From Candidatus Omnitrophota bacterium (GTDB taxonomy: Bacteria > Omnitrophota > Gorgyraeia > Gygaellales > Profunditerraquicolaceae), in contig JAQTMD010000085.1 of the NCBI GenBank assembly GCA_028714595.1, positions 1 through 6,588 on the forward strand: 6,588 bases of DNA. Direction: 5' to 3'. The translations under genes were made by a program, and so were the position numbers. The notes under the pieces were generated by a model. It had not been told where the DNA came from and did no database searches. It worked only from the letters and a program-made list of their open reading frames with translations. Below, piece after piece: positions 1-6,455 of the stretch (its first letter is position 1; each line of letters starts with the position of its first letter).

Positions 1-247
1 GAAGTCCCGGTGCAATTTCGACCTGGTGGACCTTGAGGCGCTCGACGACAAAGACCGCAGGCTGGTGCGCAGGATGATCGCCGGCCACTGCCGGCATACA
101 AGGAGCACGTTGGCAAACAGGCTCCTGGATAATTTCAGCGAGGAGTCAAAAGATTTTGTGAAGGTCATGCCTATCGAGTACAAGCGTATCCTGGAAGCGA
201 GCAAGGAAGAAGAGACAATGGAATTGGCCGAGGACACCGAAGGTTAA
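1..247 (+). CDS. gltB: Glutamate synthase large subunit, C-terminal fragment
   Basis: This is the 3' end of a gene that begins before the window. The frame runs from base 2 without a stop to TAA at 245-247, giving 81 visible residues. The fragment opens with a CNFDLVDLE stretch and has a TRSTLANRLLDNF stretch and FVKVMPIEYKRIL (from base 155). This order matches the extreme C-terminus of the glutamate synthase alpha chain, after the beta-helix (GXGXG) domain, where a "vKVmP.eYkrvL" motif is typical. The large subunit hydrolyses glutamine and transfers the ammonia to 2-oxoglutarate in the cytoplasm, using electrons from the small subunit. The gltD gene starts 39 bases downstream, the usual gltBD order, which strongly supports the call. 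A GTG at 26 is internal and not a real start. The catalytic domains lie outside the window, so their integrity cannot be judged. Confidence 0.9.
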   Translation, partial: KSRCNFDLVDLEALDDKDRRLVRRMIAGHCRHTRSTLANRLLDNFSEESKDFVKVMPIEYKRILEASKEEETMELAEDTEG

Positions 248-268
248 CCCCGCACCGGGTGTGGGGTT
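246..268 (+). other. gltB-gltD intergenic hairpin
   Basis: Bases 246-255 (AACCCCGCAC) pair with 259-268 (GTGTGGGGTT) around a CGG triloop, giving a 10-bp stem with a single G-T wobble. The stem begins in the last two bases of the gltB stop codon. No run of T follows, so it is not a canonical intrinsic terminator. The gltD ribosome-binding site (AAGGAG, 276-281) lies just downstream and remains free. It could act as an mRNA-processing or stability element, or set the gltB/gltD expression ratio. The pairing is seen in the sequence; the function is inference. Confidence 0.5.
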
Positions 269-286
269 GCAGTACAAGGAGCGAGC

Positions 287-1726
287 ATGGGAGACCCGAA
301 AGGTTTTTTGACCGTCAAGAGGCAGCCACATCAGTACCGGCCGGTGTGCGAGCGGGTCAAGGATTATAAGCACGTTGCCCTGGCGCGCACCGACGAGCAA
401 TCCAAAGACCAGGCATCGCGCTGTATGGACTGCGGCACGCCGTTCTGCCATTCCGGCTGCCCTATCGGCAATTATATTCCTGAATGGAATGACCTGGTGT
501 TCCACGGAAGATGGGATAAGGCGCTGGAACTGCTTTCGGCGACCAACAATCTTCCGGAAGTCACCGGCAGGATATGCCCGGCATTATGCGAATACGCCTG
601 TGTGCTGGGTATTAATGACGATCCGGTGACCATCCGCGAGAACGAGCTGGGGATTATCGAGCACGGGTTTACCAACGGATTGATCAAGGCCCGTGCCCCA
701 AAAAAGAGGACCGGAAAGCGCATCGCTGTCGTCGGCTCCGGGCCTGCGGGCCTGGCGTGTGCAGACCAACTCAATCGTGCCGGCCACCGTGTCACTGTCT
801 TTGAGCGCGATAAAAAGCCGGGCGGCATCCTGCGTTTCGGCATCCCGGATTTCAAGCTGGAAAAATCACTGCTTGACCGCAGGCTCAAGCTCTGGGAAGA
901 AGAAGGTATTGTTTTTAAAACGGGCGCGAACGTGGGCACGGATCATCCTGTTGAGAAACTCCTGGAGAAGTTTGATGCGGTGTGTTTAGCCGGCGGCTCG
1001 CGAGAGGCGCGTGACCTGAACATCCCCGGCAGGGAATTAAAAGGCATTCATTTTGCCATGGAGTATCTCGTGCAGTCGAACAAGCGTATTGCCGGAGAAA
1101 AGATTCCCCCCCGGGAATTGATCGATGCCGGGGGCAAGCGCGTGGTAGTCATCGGCGGCGGCGATACCGGCGCCGACTGCGTGGGCACGGCGCACCGGCA
1201 GGGCGCTTCCTGCGTGGTGCAGATCGAGGTGCTGCAGCAGCCGCCGACGTGCAGGACAGAGTCCATGCCTTGGCCGGCCTATCCGTTACTTTTGAAATCA
1301 TCCAGCAGCCACGAAGAAGGGGGCACGCGCCACTGGTCAGTGCTGACCAAGCGGTTCGTGGGCGACAAAAGCGTGCAGAAACTTGAGTGCGTGCGCGTGG
1401 TTTTTGAAGAAGATGTCCCCGGTTGCGTGAAGATGACAGAAGTCCCGGGCGCGGAGTTTGAGATAGAAGCAGACCTGGCGATCCTGGCAGTGGGTTTCCT
1501 GCATCCGGAGCATAAGGGTTTGCTGGAAGAGCTCAAGGTCGACTTTGATGCCCGGGGAAACGTGAGGACCGGCGAGTCATTTGCAACGTCGAGGAAAAAG
1601 GTATTTTGCTGCGGCGACATGCGCCGCGGACAGTCGCTGGTGGTCTGGGCCATTGCCGAAGGCCGGCGCTGCGCCCGCGCCGTGGACGAGTTCTTGATGG
1701 GGAGCAGCACATTGCCAACCATGTAG
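287..1726 (+). CDS. gltD: Glutamate synthase, small (beta) subunit
   Basis: This 479-residue protein is the NAD(P)H-oxidising partner of GltB. It takes electrons from NADPH through FAD and iron-sulfur centres so that GltB can form glutamate from 2-oxoglutarate and glutamine-derived ammonia. The N-terminal cysteine clusters are present: C46-x2-C49-x4-C54-x3-C58-P and C97-x3-C101-x3-C105. These ligate [4Fe-4S] clusters in the family. The FAD dinucleotide fold carries GSGPAG (150-155), and the pyridine-nucleotide fold carries GGGDTG (290-295). The C-terminal signature GDMRRGQSLVVWAI starts at residue 443, and EGR...VDEFL follows. Length is normal for bacterial GltD. The ATG at 287 is preceded by AAGGAG (276-281) with 5 bases between. 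No promoter is evident in the short gap after gltB, so the two are probably co-transcribed. No key motif is missing. Confidence 0.97.
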   Translation: MGDPKGFLTVKRQPHQYRPVCERVKDYKHVALARTDEQSKDQASRCMDCGTPFCHSGCPIGNYIPEWNDLVFHGRWDKALELLSATNNLPEVTGRICPALCEYACVLGINDDPVTIRENELGIIEHGFTNGLIKARAPKKRTGKRIAVVGSGPAGLACADQLNRAGHRVTVFERDKKPGGILRFGIPDFKLEKSLLDRRLKLWEEEGIVFKTGANVGTDHPVEKLLEKFDAVCLAGGSREARDLNIPGRELKGIHFAMEYLVQSNKRIAGEKIPPRELIDAGGKRVVVIGGGDTGADCVGTAHRQGASCVVQIEVLQQPPTCRTESMPWPAYPLLLKSSSSHEEGGTRHWSVLTKRFVGDKSVQKLECVRVVFEEDVPGCVKMTEVPGAEFEIEADLAILAVGFLHPEHKGLLEELKVDFDARGNVRTGESFATSRKKVFCCGDMRRGQSLVVWAIAEGRRCARAVDEFLMGSSTLPTM

Positions 1727-1758
1727 CTGAATACAGACTGGTGACGCGAGGACCCGAT

Positions 1759-3744
1759 ATGTGCGGAATCAGCGGCATCTACAACCTGGGACACAAGCAG
1801 CCCATAGACACCGGGGCGCTCAAGCGCATGATCTTCATGCTCCGGCACCGCGGGCCCGACGAGTTCGGCCTGTACTGCGACGGGCACATCGGCCTGGCGC
1901 ATGCCCGGCTTTCCATCATCGACCTGGCAGGCGGCTCGCAGCCCATGCACAACGAAGATAAGAGCGTGTGGGTGGTGTTTAACGGAGAGATATTCAATTA
2001 CCTGGAACTGCGCAGTGAATTGATCGCGCACGGCCATGAGTTCCATACCAGGAGCGATACCGAAGTGCTGGTGCATTTGTACGAAGAAAAAGGCGAAGAG
2101 ATGTTCGCCGATCTTAACGGACAGTTTGCGTTCGTTATCTGGGACAAACGCAACCAGAGAATTCTGGCCGGCAGGGACCGCTTCGGCATCAGGCCGTTCT
2201 TTTACACGCTGGTCAACGGGCAATTCCTTTTTGCCTCGGAGATAAAAGCGCTGTTTACGGATCCCCGCGTGCAGCGTCAGATCGACCCGAAGGGCCTGGA
2301 TCAGCTCTTTACCCTGTGGGCCACCGTGCCGCCGCGCACCGTTTTCCGGGGAATCCTGGAGCTTGCCCCGGGCCATTGCCTCACCATTCATAACAAAACG
2401 CTCTGTACGCGCCGCTACTGGCAGCTGGAGCATACTTCACCGGGAGGCACTTCGCGCGTTGACGAGGAGTATTATGCCGAGCGGCTTGAATTTCTTTTGC
2501 AGGATTCCATCAACCTTCGCCTGCGCGCCGACGTTCCGGTGGCAGCATATTTAAGCGGCGGCATTGATTCGTCATTGATCAGCGCTTTGGTCAAAAAATA
2601 CTATAACGACCGCCTGCAGACGTTCTCGGTGAGCTTCGGGGATAAAGACTACGACGAAGCATCGTATCAGAAGAAAGTCGCAGAGACGATCAAGACCGCG
2701 CATGCAGAGGTGTCCTGTTCCTACGGCGATATCGCCGATATCATGACGGACGTAGTCTGGTTCGCGGAAAAGCCGCTTATCCGCACCGCGCCCGCGCCGC
2801 TGTATCTATTGGCACGGCTGGTGCGCGACAGCAATATCAAAGTGGTGCTTACCGGGGAAGGCGCCGACGAGGTCCTGGGAGGCTATGACCTTTTCAGGGA
2901 GAACAAGATCCGCAGGTTCTGGGCCCGGTATCCAAACTCGCGCCTGCGGCCGCTGTTGATGCGCAGGCTCTACAGCTACATCCCGAACTGGCCGCGCTCG
3001 GCATCGGGTTTTCTGGAGGGCTTTTACCGGAAGCATCTGGTGCCGACGGATATCCCGCACTACTCGCACATCCCCCGCTGGGAGATGACCGTAAAGATAA
3101 AGTCTCTGTTTTCCGCCCGGCTTCAGCATGAGATCGGTTCTTACAGCGCGATAGAGGAGTTCGACGCCGGGCTGCCGGACGATTTTGCTGCCTGGGACAG
3201 CCTGGCGCAGGCCCAGTATATCGAGATGCAGACGCTCTTGTCCGGAAATCTCCTGTCGTCCCAGGGAGACCGGATGATGATGGCGAATTCAGTCGAGGGG
3301 AGGCTGCCGTTTCTGGACTGGCGCCTGGTGGAGTTCGGTTTTAACCTGCCTGCGCAGTTCAAGCTCAAAGTGATGAAAGAAAAATATCTTCTCAAAAAGA
3401 TATCCAAAGGTCATGTGCCGGCAGAAGTCATCGAGCGGGTCAAGCAGGCGTACCGGGCGCCGGACGCAGCCAGTTTCTTGCACGCCGGCAGGCGCGATTA
3501 TATCGACGGACTTTTAAGCGAGTCAATGCTTTCGCGCTCGGGGTTTTTTGACCCCGCGCAGGTCGGGATGCTCACGGCAAAACTGCGCGCCATGGATACG
3601 GCGGCCATCAGCGCCCGCGACAACATGGCGCTGGTCGCGATCGTCACCACGCAGCTGCTGGAAAAACTCTATATCAAAGATTTTGTATCACGGACACAGG
3701 GGGCGCTGCCCCGGGAGCTTGCAGCATGGAAACCACCGGCATAA
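1759..3744 (+). CDS. asnB: Asparagine synthetase, glutamine-hydrolysing (AsnB family)
   Basis: The 661-residue product is a class II glutamine amidotransferase fused to an asparagine-synthetase domain. It should convert aspartate, glutamine and ATP to asparagine, glutamate, AMP and PPi in the cytoplasm. The start is fixed by MCGISGIY: Cys2 must become the N-terminal nucleophile after Met removal. The same frame is open back to 1606 inside gltD, but any earlier start would bury this Cys. GAGG at 1748-1751 sits 7 bases upstream. Glutaminase-domain motifs are HRGPDE (30-35), HARL (48-51), FNGEIFN (74-80), SDTEV (99-103) and GRDRFGIRP (138-146). The synthetase domain has the PPi loop SGGIDSS (266-272) and GEGADE (366-371), then EGRLPFLD and KQAYRAPD near the C-terminus. 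The gene lies 32 bases after gltD and overlaps the next gene by 19. At 661 residues it is longer than E. coli AsnB (about 554). Members of this family can also amidate other carboxylates, so the substrate is not proven. Confidence 0.9.
   Translation: MCGISGIYNLGHKQPIDTGALKRMIFMLRHRGPDEFGLYCDGHIGLAHARLSIIDLAGGSQPMHNEDKSVWVVFNGEIFNYLELRSELIAHGHEFHTRSDTEVLVHLYEEKGEEMFADLNGQFAFVIWDKRNQRILAGRDRFGIRPFFYTLVNGQFLFASEIKALFTDPRVQRQIDPKGLDQLFTLWATVPPRTVFRGILELAPGHCLTIHNKTLCTRRYWQLEHTSPGGTSRVDEEYYAERLEFLLQDSINLRLRADVPVAAYLSGGIDSSLISALVKKYYNDRLQTFSVSFGDKDYDEASYQKKVAETIKTAHAEVSCSYGDIADIMTDVVWFAEKPLIRTAPAPLYLLARLVRDSNIKVVLTGEGADEVLGGYDLFRENKIRRFWARYPNSRLRPLLMRRLYSYIPNWPRSASGFLEGFYRKHLVPTDIPHYSHIPRWEMTVKIKSLFSARLQHEIGSYSAIEEFDAGLPDDFAAWDSLAQAQYIEMQTLLSGNLLSSQGDRMMMANSVEGRLPFLDWRLVEFGFNLPAQFKLKVMKEKYLLKKISKGHVPAEVIERVKQAYRAPDAASFLHAGRRDYIDGLLSESMLSRSGFFDPAQVGMLTAKLRAMDTAAISARDNMALVAIVTTQLLEKLYIKDFVSRTQGALPRELAAWKPPA
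3713..3717 (+). promoter_or_regulatory. Ribosome-binding site inside the asnB 3' end
   Basis: GGGAG lies 8 bases before the ATG at 3726 and within the last codons of asnB. It supports choosing 3726 as the start of the downstream gene. Together with the 19-base overlap (3726-3744), it suggests translational coupling: ribosomes finishing asnB would expose or re-use this site. Confidence 0.55.
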
Positions 3745-6305
3745 AGAGCCTGGACAAGGTCATCAACAGCCTGCGGCTGGGCGATAACGTGGTCTGGCAG
3801 ATCGACTCGCTGGCCGATTACCTTGATTTTGTGCGGCCGTTCGTCAAACAGGCGCTGGCAGACAAAAAAGAGGTGGTGTACCTGCGCTTTGCGGAGCACG
3901 AGCCGATAATCACCAAGGCCGACGGCATTGTCATCTATAAACTTGATGCCTATTCGGGTTTCGAGTCGTTCTCCTCGCAGGTCAATGCCATTGCCACCAG
4001 GCACGGCAGGGGCGTCTATTACGTGTTCGACTGCCTCTCAGATTTGCTCTCTGCCTGGGCAAACGACCTCATGATCGGGAACTTCTTCAAGATCACCTGT
4101 CCGTATTTGTTCGAGCTCGACACCATCGCGTATTTCGCGCTGCTGCGCAACAAACATTCCTTTAAGACCGTGGCGCGCATCCGCGAGACCACGCAGCTCC
4201 TGCTGGACGTCTATCATTATGAAGGCAAGTACTACGTGCACCCCTTGAAGGTCTGGAACCGCTATTCGCCGACCATGTTCCTGCCGCACATCCGCGCCAA
4301 AGACCGCTTTGTGCCCATTGCCAACAGCGCGGATACGGCAAAGCTTTTCTCCGAGGTGTTTAACCGCAGCCCGAAGAGCGCGCGCAGGAACCTGGATTAC
4401 TGGGACCGGCTCTTTATCCGCGCCGAGGACATGGCGCAGAAGCCCGACGCCAAACGCCGGAAACGCGCCATGGTGGAGCAGCTGGCGCGCCTGGTGCTTG
4501 CGCGCGACGAGAAAATGCTCTCCCTTATCAAGGAGCATTTTTCTCTCGAAGACATGGTAGCCATAAAATCGCGCATGGTCGGCACGGGGTTCATCGGCGG
4601 CAAGTCCACGGGCATGCTTTTGGCGCGCCACATCCTGGCGCGGGGGAAAAAGCAGCTCAGTTTTTATTTCGAGCCGCACGACTCCTTTTATATCGGCTCG
4701 GACGTGTTCTACAGCTATATCGTGGAGAACGGCTGGTGGAAGCTGCGCATGCAGCAGAAGACCAAAGACGGCTATTTTACCGTTGCCGGCGAGCTGGCAG
4801 AGAAGATGCGCTCCGGCGTTTTCCCCGAGGAGATACAAGAGCAGTTCCAGCAGATGATAGAATATTTCGGCCAGTCGCCCATCATCGTGCGCTCGTCGAG
4901 CCTCCTGGAAGACAGCTTCGGCAATGTCTTCGCCGGGAAATACGAGAGCATCTTCCTGGTCAACCAGGGCACGCCCGAGGAGCGTTACGGGAAATTCGTG
5001 GAGGCGGTGCGCAGGATCTACGCGTCCACCATGAACAAGGACGCGCTCACCTACCGGCAGCAGCGCGGCCTGGACCAGGCCGACGAGCAGATGGCCCTTC
5101 TGGTACAGCGGGTCTCGGGCGCCTACCACGGCCGGTATTTCTTCCCGGAGATGGCAGGCGTGGGCATTTCGTATAATACCTTTGTCTGGAAACCGGACAT
5201 CGACCCCAGGGCCGGGATGCTGCGTATCGTGGCAGGCCTGGGCACGCACGCGGTAAACCGCGTGGAAGGGGATTACCCGCGCATCGCGGCCCTGGACCAG
5301 CCGCTGCTCAAGGTTGCCAGCGACGCGCGCGACCGGCAGCGTTTTTCCCAGCATGATGTGGATGTACTGGACATTGAAACGAATTCTTTTGTCGTGCGTC
5401 CGGTCCGGGAATTGTTACGCGAAGGCATAGCCCTGCGCTTTGACCTCATTGCCTCGCGCGACGAAGAAGCCACTGCCCGGCTCAAAGAACGGGGTTCGGA
5501 TGAAGAAGTATGGATCCTGGATTTTGACCGGCTGTTGGGCGAGACGGAATTCGCAACGGTGATGAAAAAGATGCTGCGTCGGCTTGAAGCGGCCTACGGC
5601 CATCCGGTGGACATCGAATTCACGGTAAACGTCACCGGCAATGCGCTGAAGATCAATCTCCTGCAGTGCAGGCCGCTGAAGACCATGGGTCTGGGCAGGA
5701 AGGTGAAGATCCCGGAGCGTATTTCTGCGGACAGGGTTTTGATCGCCGCTTGCGGCGGATTCCTGGGCGGGAACATATTCCAGCCCATCAAGCGCATCAT
5801 CTTCGTGGACCCGCAGAAGTATTCCGAGCTTTCCCAGACGCAGAAATACGATATTGCCCGGGCAGTCGGAGAAATCAACCGCACGATCCCGGACCGCGAC
5901 CGCATGCCCACGCTGCTTTTGGGCCCGGGCAGGTGGGGCACGACCACGCCGTCGCTGGGCGTGCCGGTGTCCTTCTCGGAGATAAACAAGGTCGCGGCAT
6001 TGGGGGAAGTGGCGTTTGCCGGCGCAAACGCTTCTCCCGAGCTTTCTTTCGGCACGCATTTTTTCCAGGACCTGGTCGAGGCAGGGATTTTTTATCTATC
6101 CGTGGTGCCGGAGAAGCAAGGGACGGTGTTCAACCTCCACTGCATCAGGCAGCGGGCCAACGGATTTGCGAAACTCTGCCCCGACTACGCCAAGTACCAG
6201 GAGGTGGTCCGGGTGGCGGATCTCGAGGGTGCGGGGGTGCGCCTGGCCTCGGACATCGTCTCTCAAAAGCTGCTTTTATTCAGGGACACTTCTAAGCAGG
6301 GTTGA
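3726..6305 (+). CDS. PEP/pyruvate-dikinase-like protein with degenerate KaiC-like N-terminus
   Basis: This 859-residue protein has three recognisable parts. Residues 1-~190 resemble a KaiC/RecA or MEDS-type fold: GIKSLDKVI (5-13), LGDNVVWQ, and a Walker-B-like VFDCLSDLL (100-108). The Walker A loop expected near residues 22-35 is absent. Residues ~285-651 match the PPDK_N nucleotide-binding domain: GGKSTG (291-296), VRSSSLLED (388-396), FAGKYES, an ASTMNKDALTYR stretch (433-444), LVQRV (459-463), GLGTHAV (504-510), DIEF (629-632) and LLQCRPL (645-651). R389, E631, Q647 and R649 align with the ATP-site Arg, Glu, Gln and Arg of classical PPDK. Residues ~652-859 form a further domain with GPGRWG (733-738) and GTHFFQDL (776-783). 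The phosphohistidine swivel domain (GGxTSH type) and the PEP/pyruvate barrel are missing, so it should not be called PEP synthase or PPDK. It is probably cytoplasmic; no signal peptide or membrane segment is evident. The domain assignment of the middle is firm; the rest is weaker and the function is unknown. Confidence 0.85.
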   Translation: METTGIKSLDKVINSLRLGDNVVWQIDSLADYLDFVRPFVKQALADKKEVVYLRFAEHEPIITKADGIVIYKLDAYSGFESFSSQVNAIATRHGRGVYYVFDCLSDLLSAWANDLMIGNFFKITCPYLFELDTIAYFALLRNKHSFKTVARIRETTQLLLDVYHYEGKYYVHPLKVWNRYSPTMFLPHIRAKDRFVPIANSADTAKLFSEVFNRSPKSARRNLDYWDRLFIRAEDMAQKPDAKRRKRAMVEQLARLVLARDEKMLSLIKEHFSLEDMVAIKSRMVGTGFIGGKSTGMLLARHILARGKKQLSFYFEPHDSFYIGSDVFYSYIVENGWWKLRMQQKTKDGYFTVAGELAEKMRSGVFPEEIQEQFQQMIEYFGQSPIIVRSSSLLEDSFGNVFAGKYESIFLVNQGTPEERYGKFVEAVRRIYASTMNKDALTYRQQRGLDQADEQMALLVQRVSGAYHGRYFFPEMAGVGISYNTFVWKPDIDPRAGMLRIVAGLGTHAVNRVEGDYPRIAALDQPLLKVASDARDRQRFSQHDVDVLDIETNSFVVRPVRELLREGIALRFDLIASRDEEATARLKERGSDEEVWILDFDRLLGETEFATVMKKMLRRLEAAYGHPVDIEFTVNVTGNALKINLLQCRPLKTMGLGRKVKIPERISADRVLIAACGGFLGGNIFQPIKRIIFVDPQKYSELSQTQKYDIARAVGEINRTIPDRDRMPTLLLGPGRWGTTTPSLGVPVSFSEINKVAALGEVAFAGANASPELSFGTHFFQDLVEAGIFYLSVVPEKQGTVFNLHCIRQRANGFAKLCPDYAKYQEVVRVADLEGAGVRLASDIVSQKLLLFRDTSKQG

Positions 6306-6307
6306 GA

Positions 6308-6336
6308 ACCGTCCCTGAGAATAGGGCGGTGTTTTT
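6308..6336 (+). terminator. Intrinsic terminator of the glt-asnB operon
   Basis: Bases 6308-6311 (ACCG) and 6313-6316 (CCCT) pair with 6323-6326 (AGGG) and 6327-6330 (CGGT). T6312 is bulged and the loop is GAGAAT. A T5 run (6332-6336) follows after one G. The hairpin starts 3 bases after the TGA of the dikinase-like gene, where an operon end is expected. The stem is modest (8 bp), so some read-through is possible. Confidence 0.65.
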
Positions 6337-6339
6337 CGG

Positions 6340-6367
6340 TTGACAGGAGCCAAATATGGAGTATACT
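6340..6367 (+). promoter_or_regulatory. Sigma-70-type promoter for purS
   Basis: A perfect -35 box TTGACA (6340-6345) and a -10 box TATACT (6362-6367, five of six consensus bases) are separated by 16 bases. The predicted start of transcription is about 6374-6376, which leaves an untranslated leader of roughly 95 bases before purS. The -35 box begins 4 bases after the T run of the upstream terminator. No operator palindrome overlapping the boxes was recognised. Confidence 0.75.
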
Positions 6368-6436
6368 ACCACCGTAGTTCAAGGACGAACTACAAAAAAA
6401 AACAAAGACGTTTCAGGGCCGAAGTGTCGGCACTAA
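6356..6436 (+). CDS. Possible 26-codon small ORF in the purS leader region
   Basis: An ATG at 6356 is preceded by AGGAG (6345-6349) with 6 bases between, an ideal Shine-Dalgarno arrangement. The frame runs 26 codons to TAA at 6434-6436. The middle is basic and Lys-rich (RTTKKNKD), because it crosses the A9 run. The start codon lies between the -35 and -10 boxes of the purS promoter, so a transcript from that promoter would not contain it. It could only be translated from read-through of the upstream operon. No family is recognised, and it may be fortuitous. If translated, ribosomes would cover the 5' arm of the downstream hairpin. Confidence 0.2.
   Translation: MEYTTTVVQGRTTKKNKDVSGPKCRH
6374..6393 (+). 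promoter_or_regulatory. 5'-terminal stem-loop of the purS leader
   Basis: GTAGTTC (6374-6380) and GAACTAC (6387-6393) form a perfect 7-bp stem with the 6-base loop AAGGAC. A run of nine A (6394-6402) follows. The stem begins at or next to the predicted transcription start, as stabilising 5' hairpins do. It might alternatively be part of a small sensing element. No known riboswitch consensus was recognised. Confidence 0.5.
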
Positions 6437-6455
6437 ACGTCATTTTTGTTTTTTC
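6397..6455 (+). terminator. Long terminator-like hairpin (attenuator candidate) before purS
   Basis: A near-continuous hairpin of about 24 bp closes on the tetraloop AGTG (6423-6426). From the loop outward, GCCGA (6418-6422) pairs with TCGGC (6427-6431). After a G-A mismatch, AG (6415-6416) pairs with CT (6433-6434). After a bulged C, GACGTTT (6407-6413) pairs with AAACGTC (6435-6441). After a 3-base bulge on the 3' side, AAAAAACAAA (6397-6406) pairs with TTTGTTTTTT (6445-6454). The 3' arm ends in ATTTTTGTTTTTT, the T-rich tail of an intrinsic terminator. On the opposite strand the A run becomes a T run, so it could work in both directions. It sits between the purS promoter and the purS ribosome-binding site, which fits attenuation; alternatively it ends a short RNA of about 80 bases. 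Confidence 0.6.

Noticed and set aside
1606..1758. Open frame extending asnB upstream into the 3' end of gltD.
   Set aside because: The family requires Cys at position 2 (MCGIS at 1759), there is a ribosome-binding site just before it, and the upstream translation is Arg-rich and unlike any AsnB N-terminus.
1279..2433. Long open frame on the - strand (384 codons) across the gltD/asnB junction.
   Set aside because: It spans two well-supported + strand genes and the gap between them, and its product resembles no family.
301..3553. Shared GGTTTTTTGACC string at about 302 and 3542.
   Set aside because: Both copies lie inside coding sequence encoding Gly-Phe-type residues, with no extended similarity around them. 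Chance is sufficient.
4581..4613. GFIGGKSTG (residues 288-296) looks like a Walker A P-loop.
   Set aside because: The spacing does not satisfy [AG]xxxxGK[ST] (Thr at the first position). The context fits the GGK loop at the start of PPDK_N ATP-grasp-type domains.
4038..5354. Long open frame on the - strand (438 codons) opposite the dikinase-like gene.
   Set aside because: It is a GC-driven shadow of a strongly supported + strand gene. Its translation shows no recognisable domain, and no promoter or ribosome-binding site stands out.
6374..6402. GGACGAAC in the first leader hairpin suggested a guanidine-II (mini-ykkC) ACGR loop.
   Set aside because: With ACGA as the loop, the flanking bases do not pair, and a second ACGR hairpin is missing.
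6374..6410. Stem-loop followed by an A-rich tail resembles the layout of a preQ1-I riboswitch.
   Set aside because: The conserved loop and tail bases of that class are not present, the loop finds no good pseudoknot partner in the tail, and the downstream gene is purine biosynthesis rather than queuosine.
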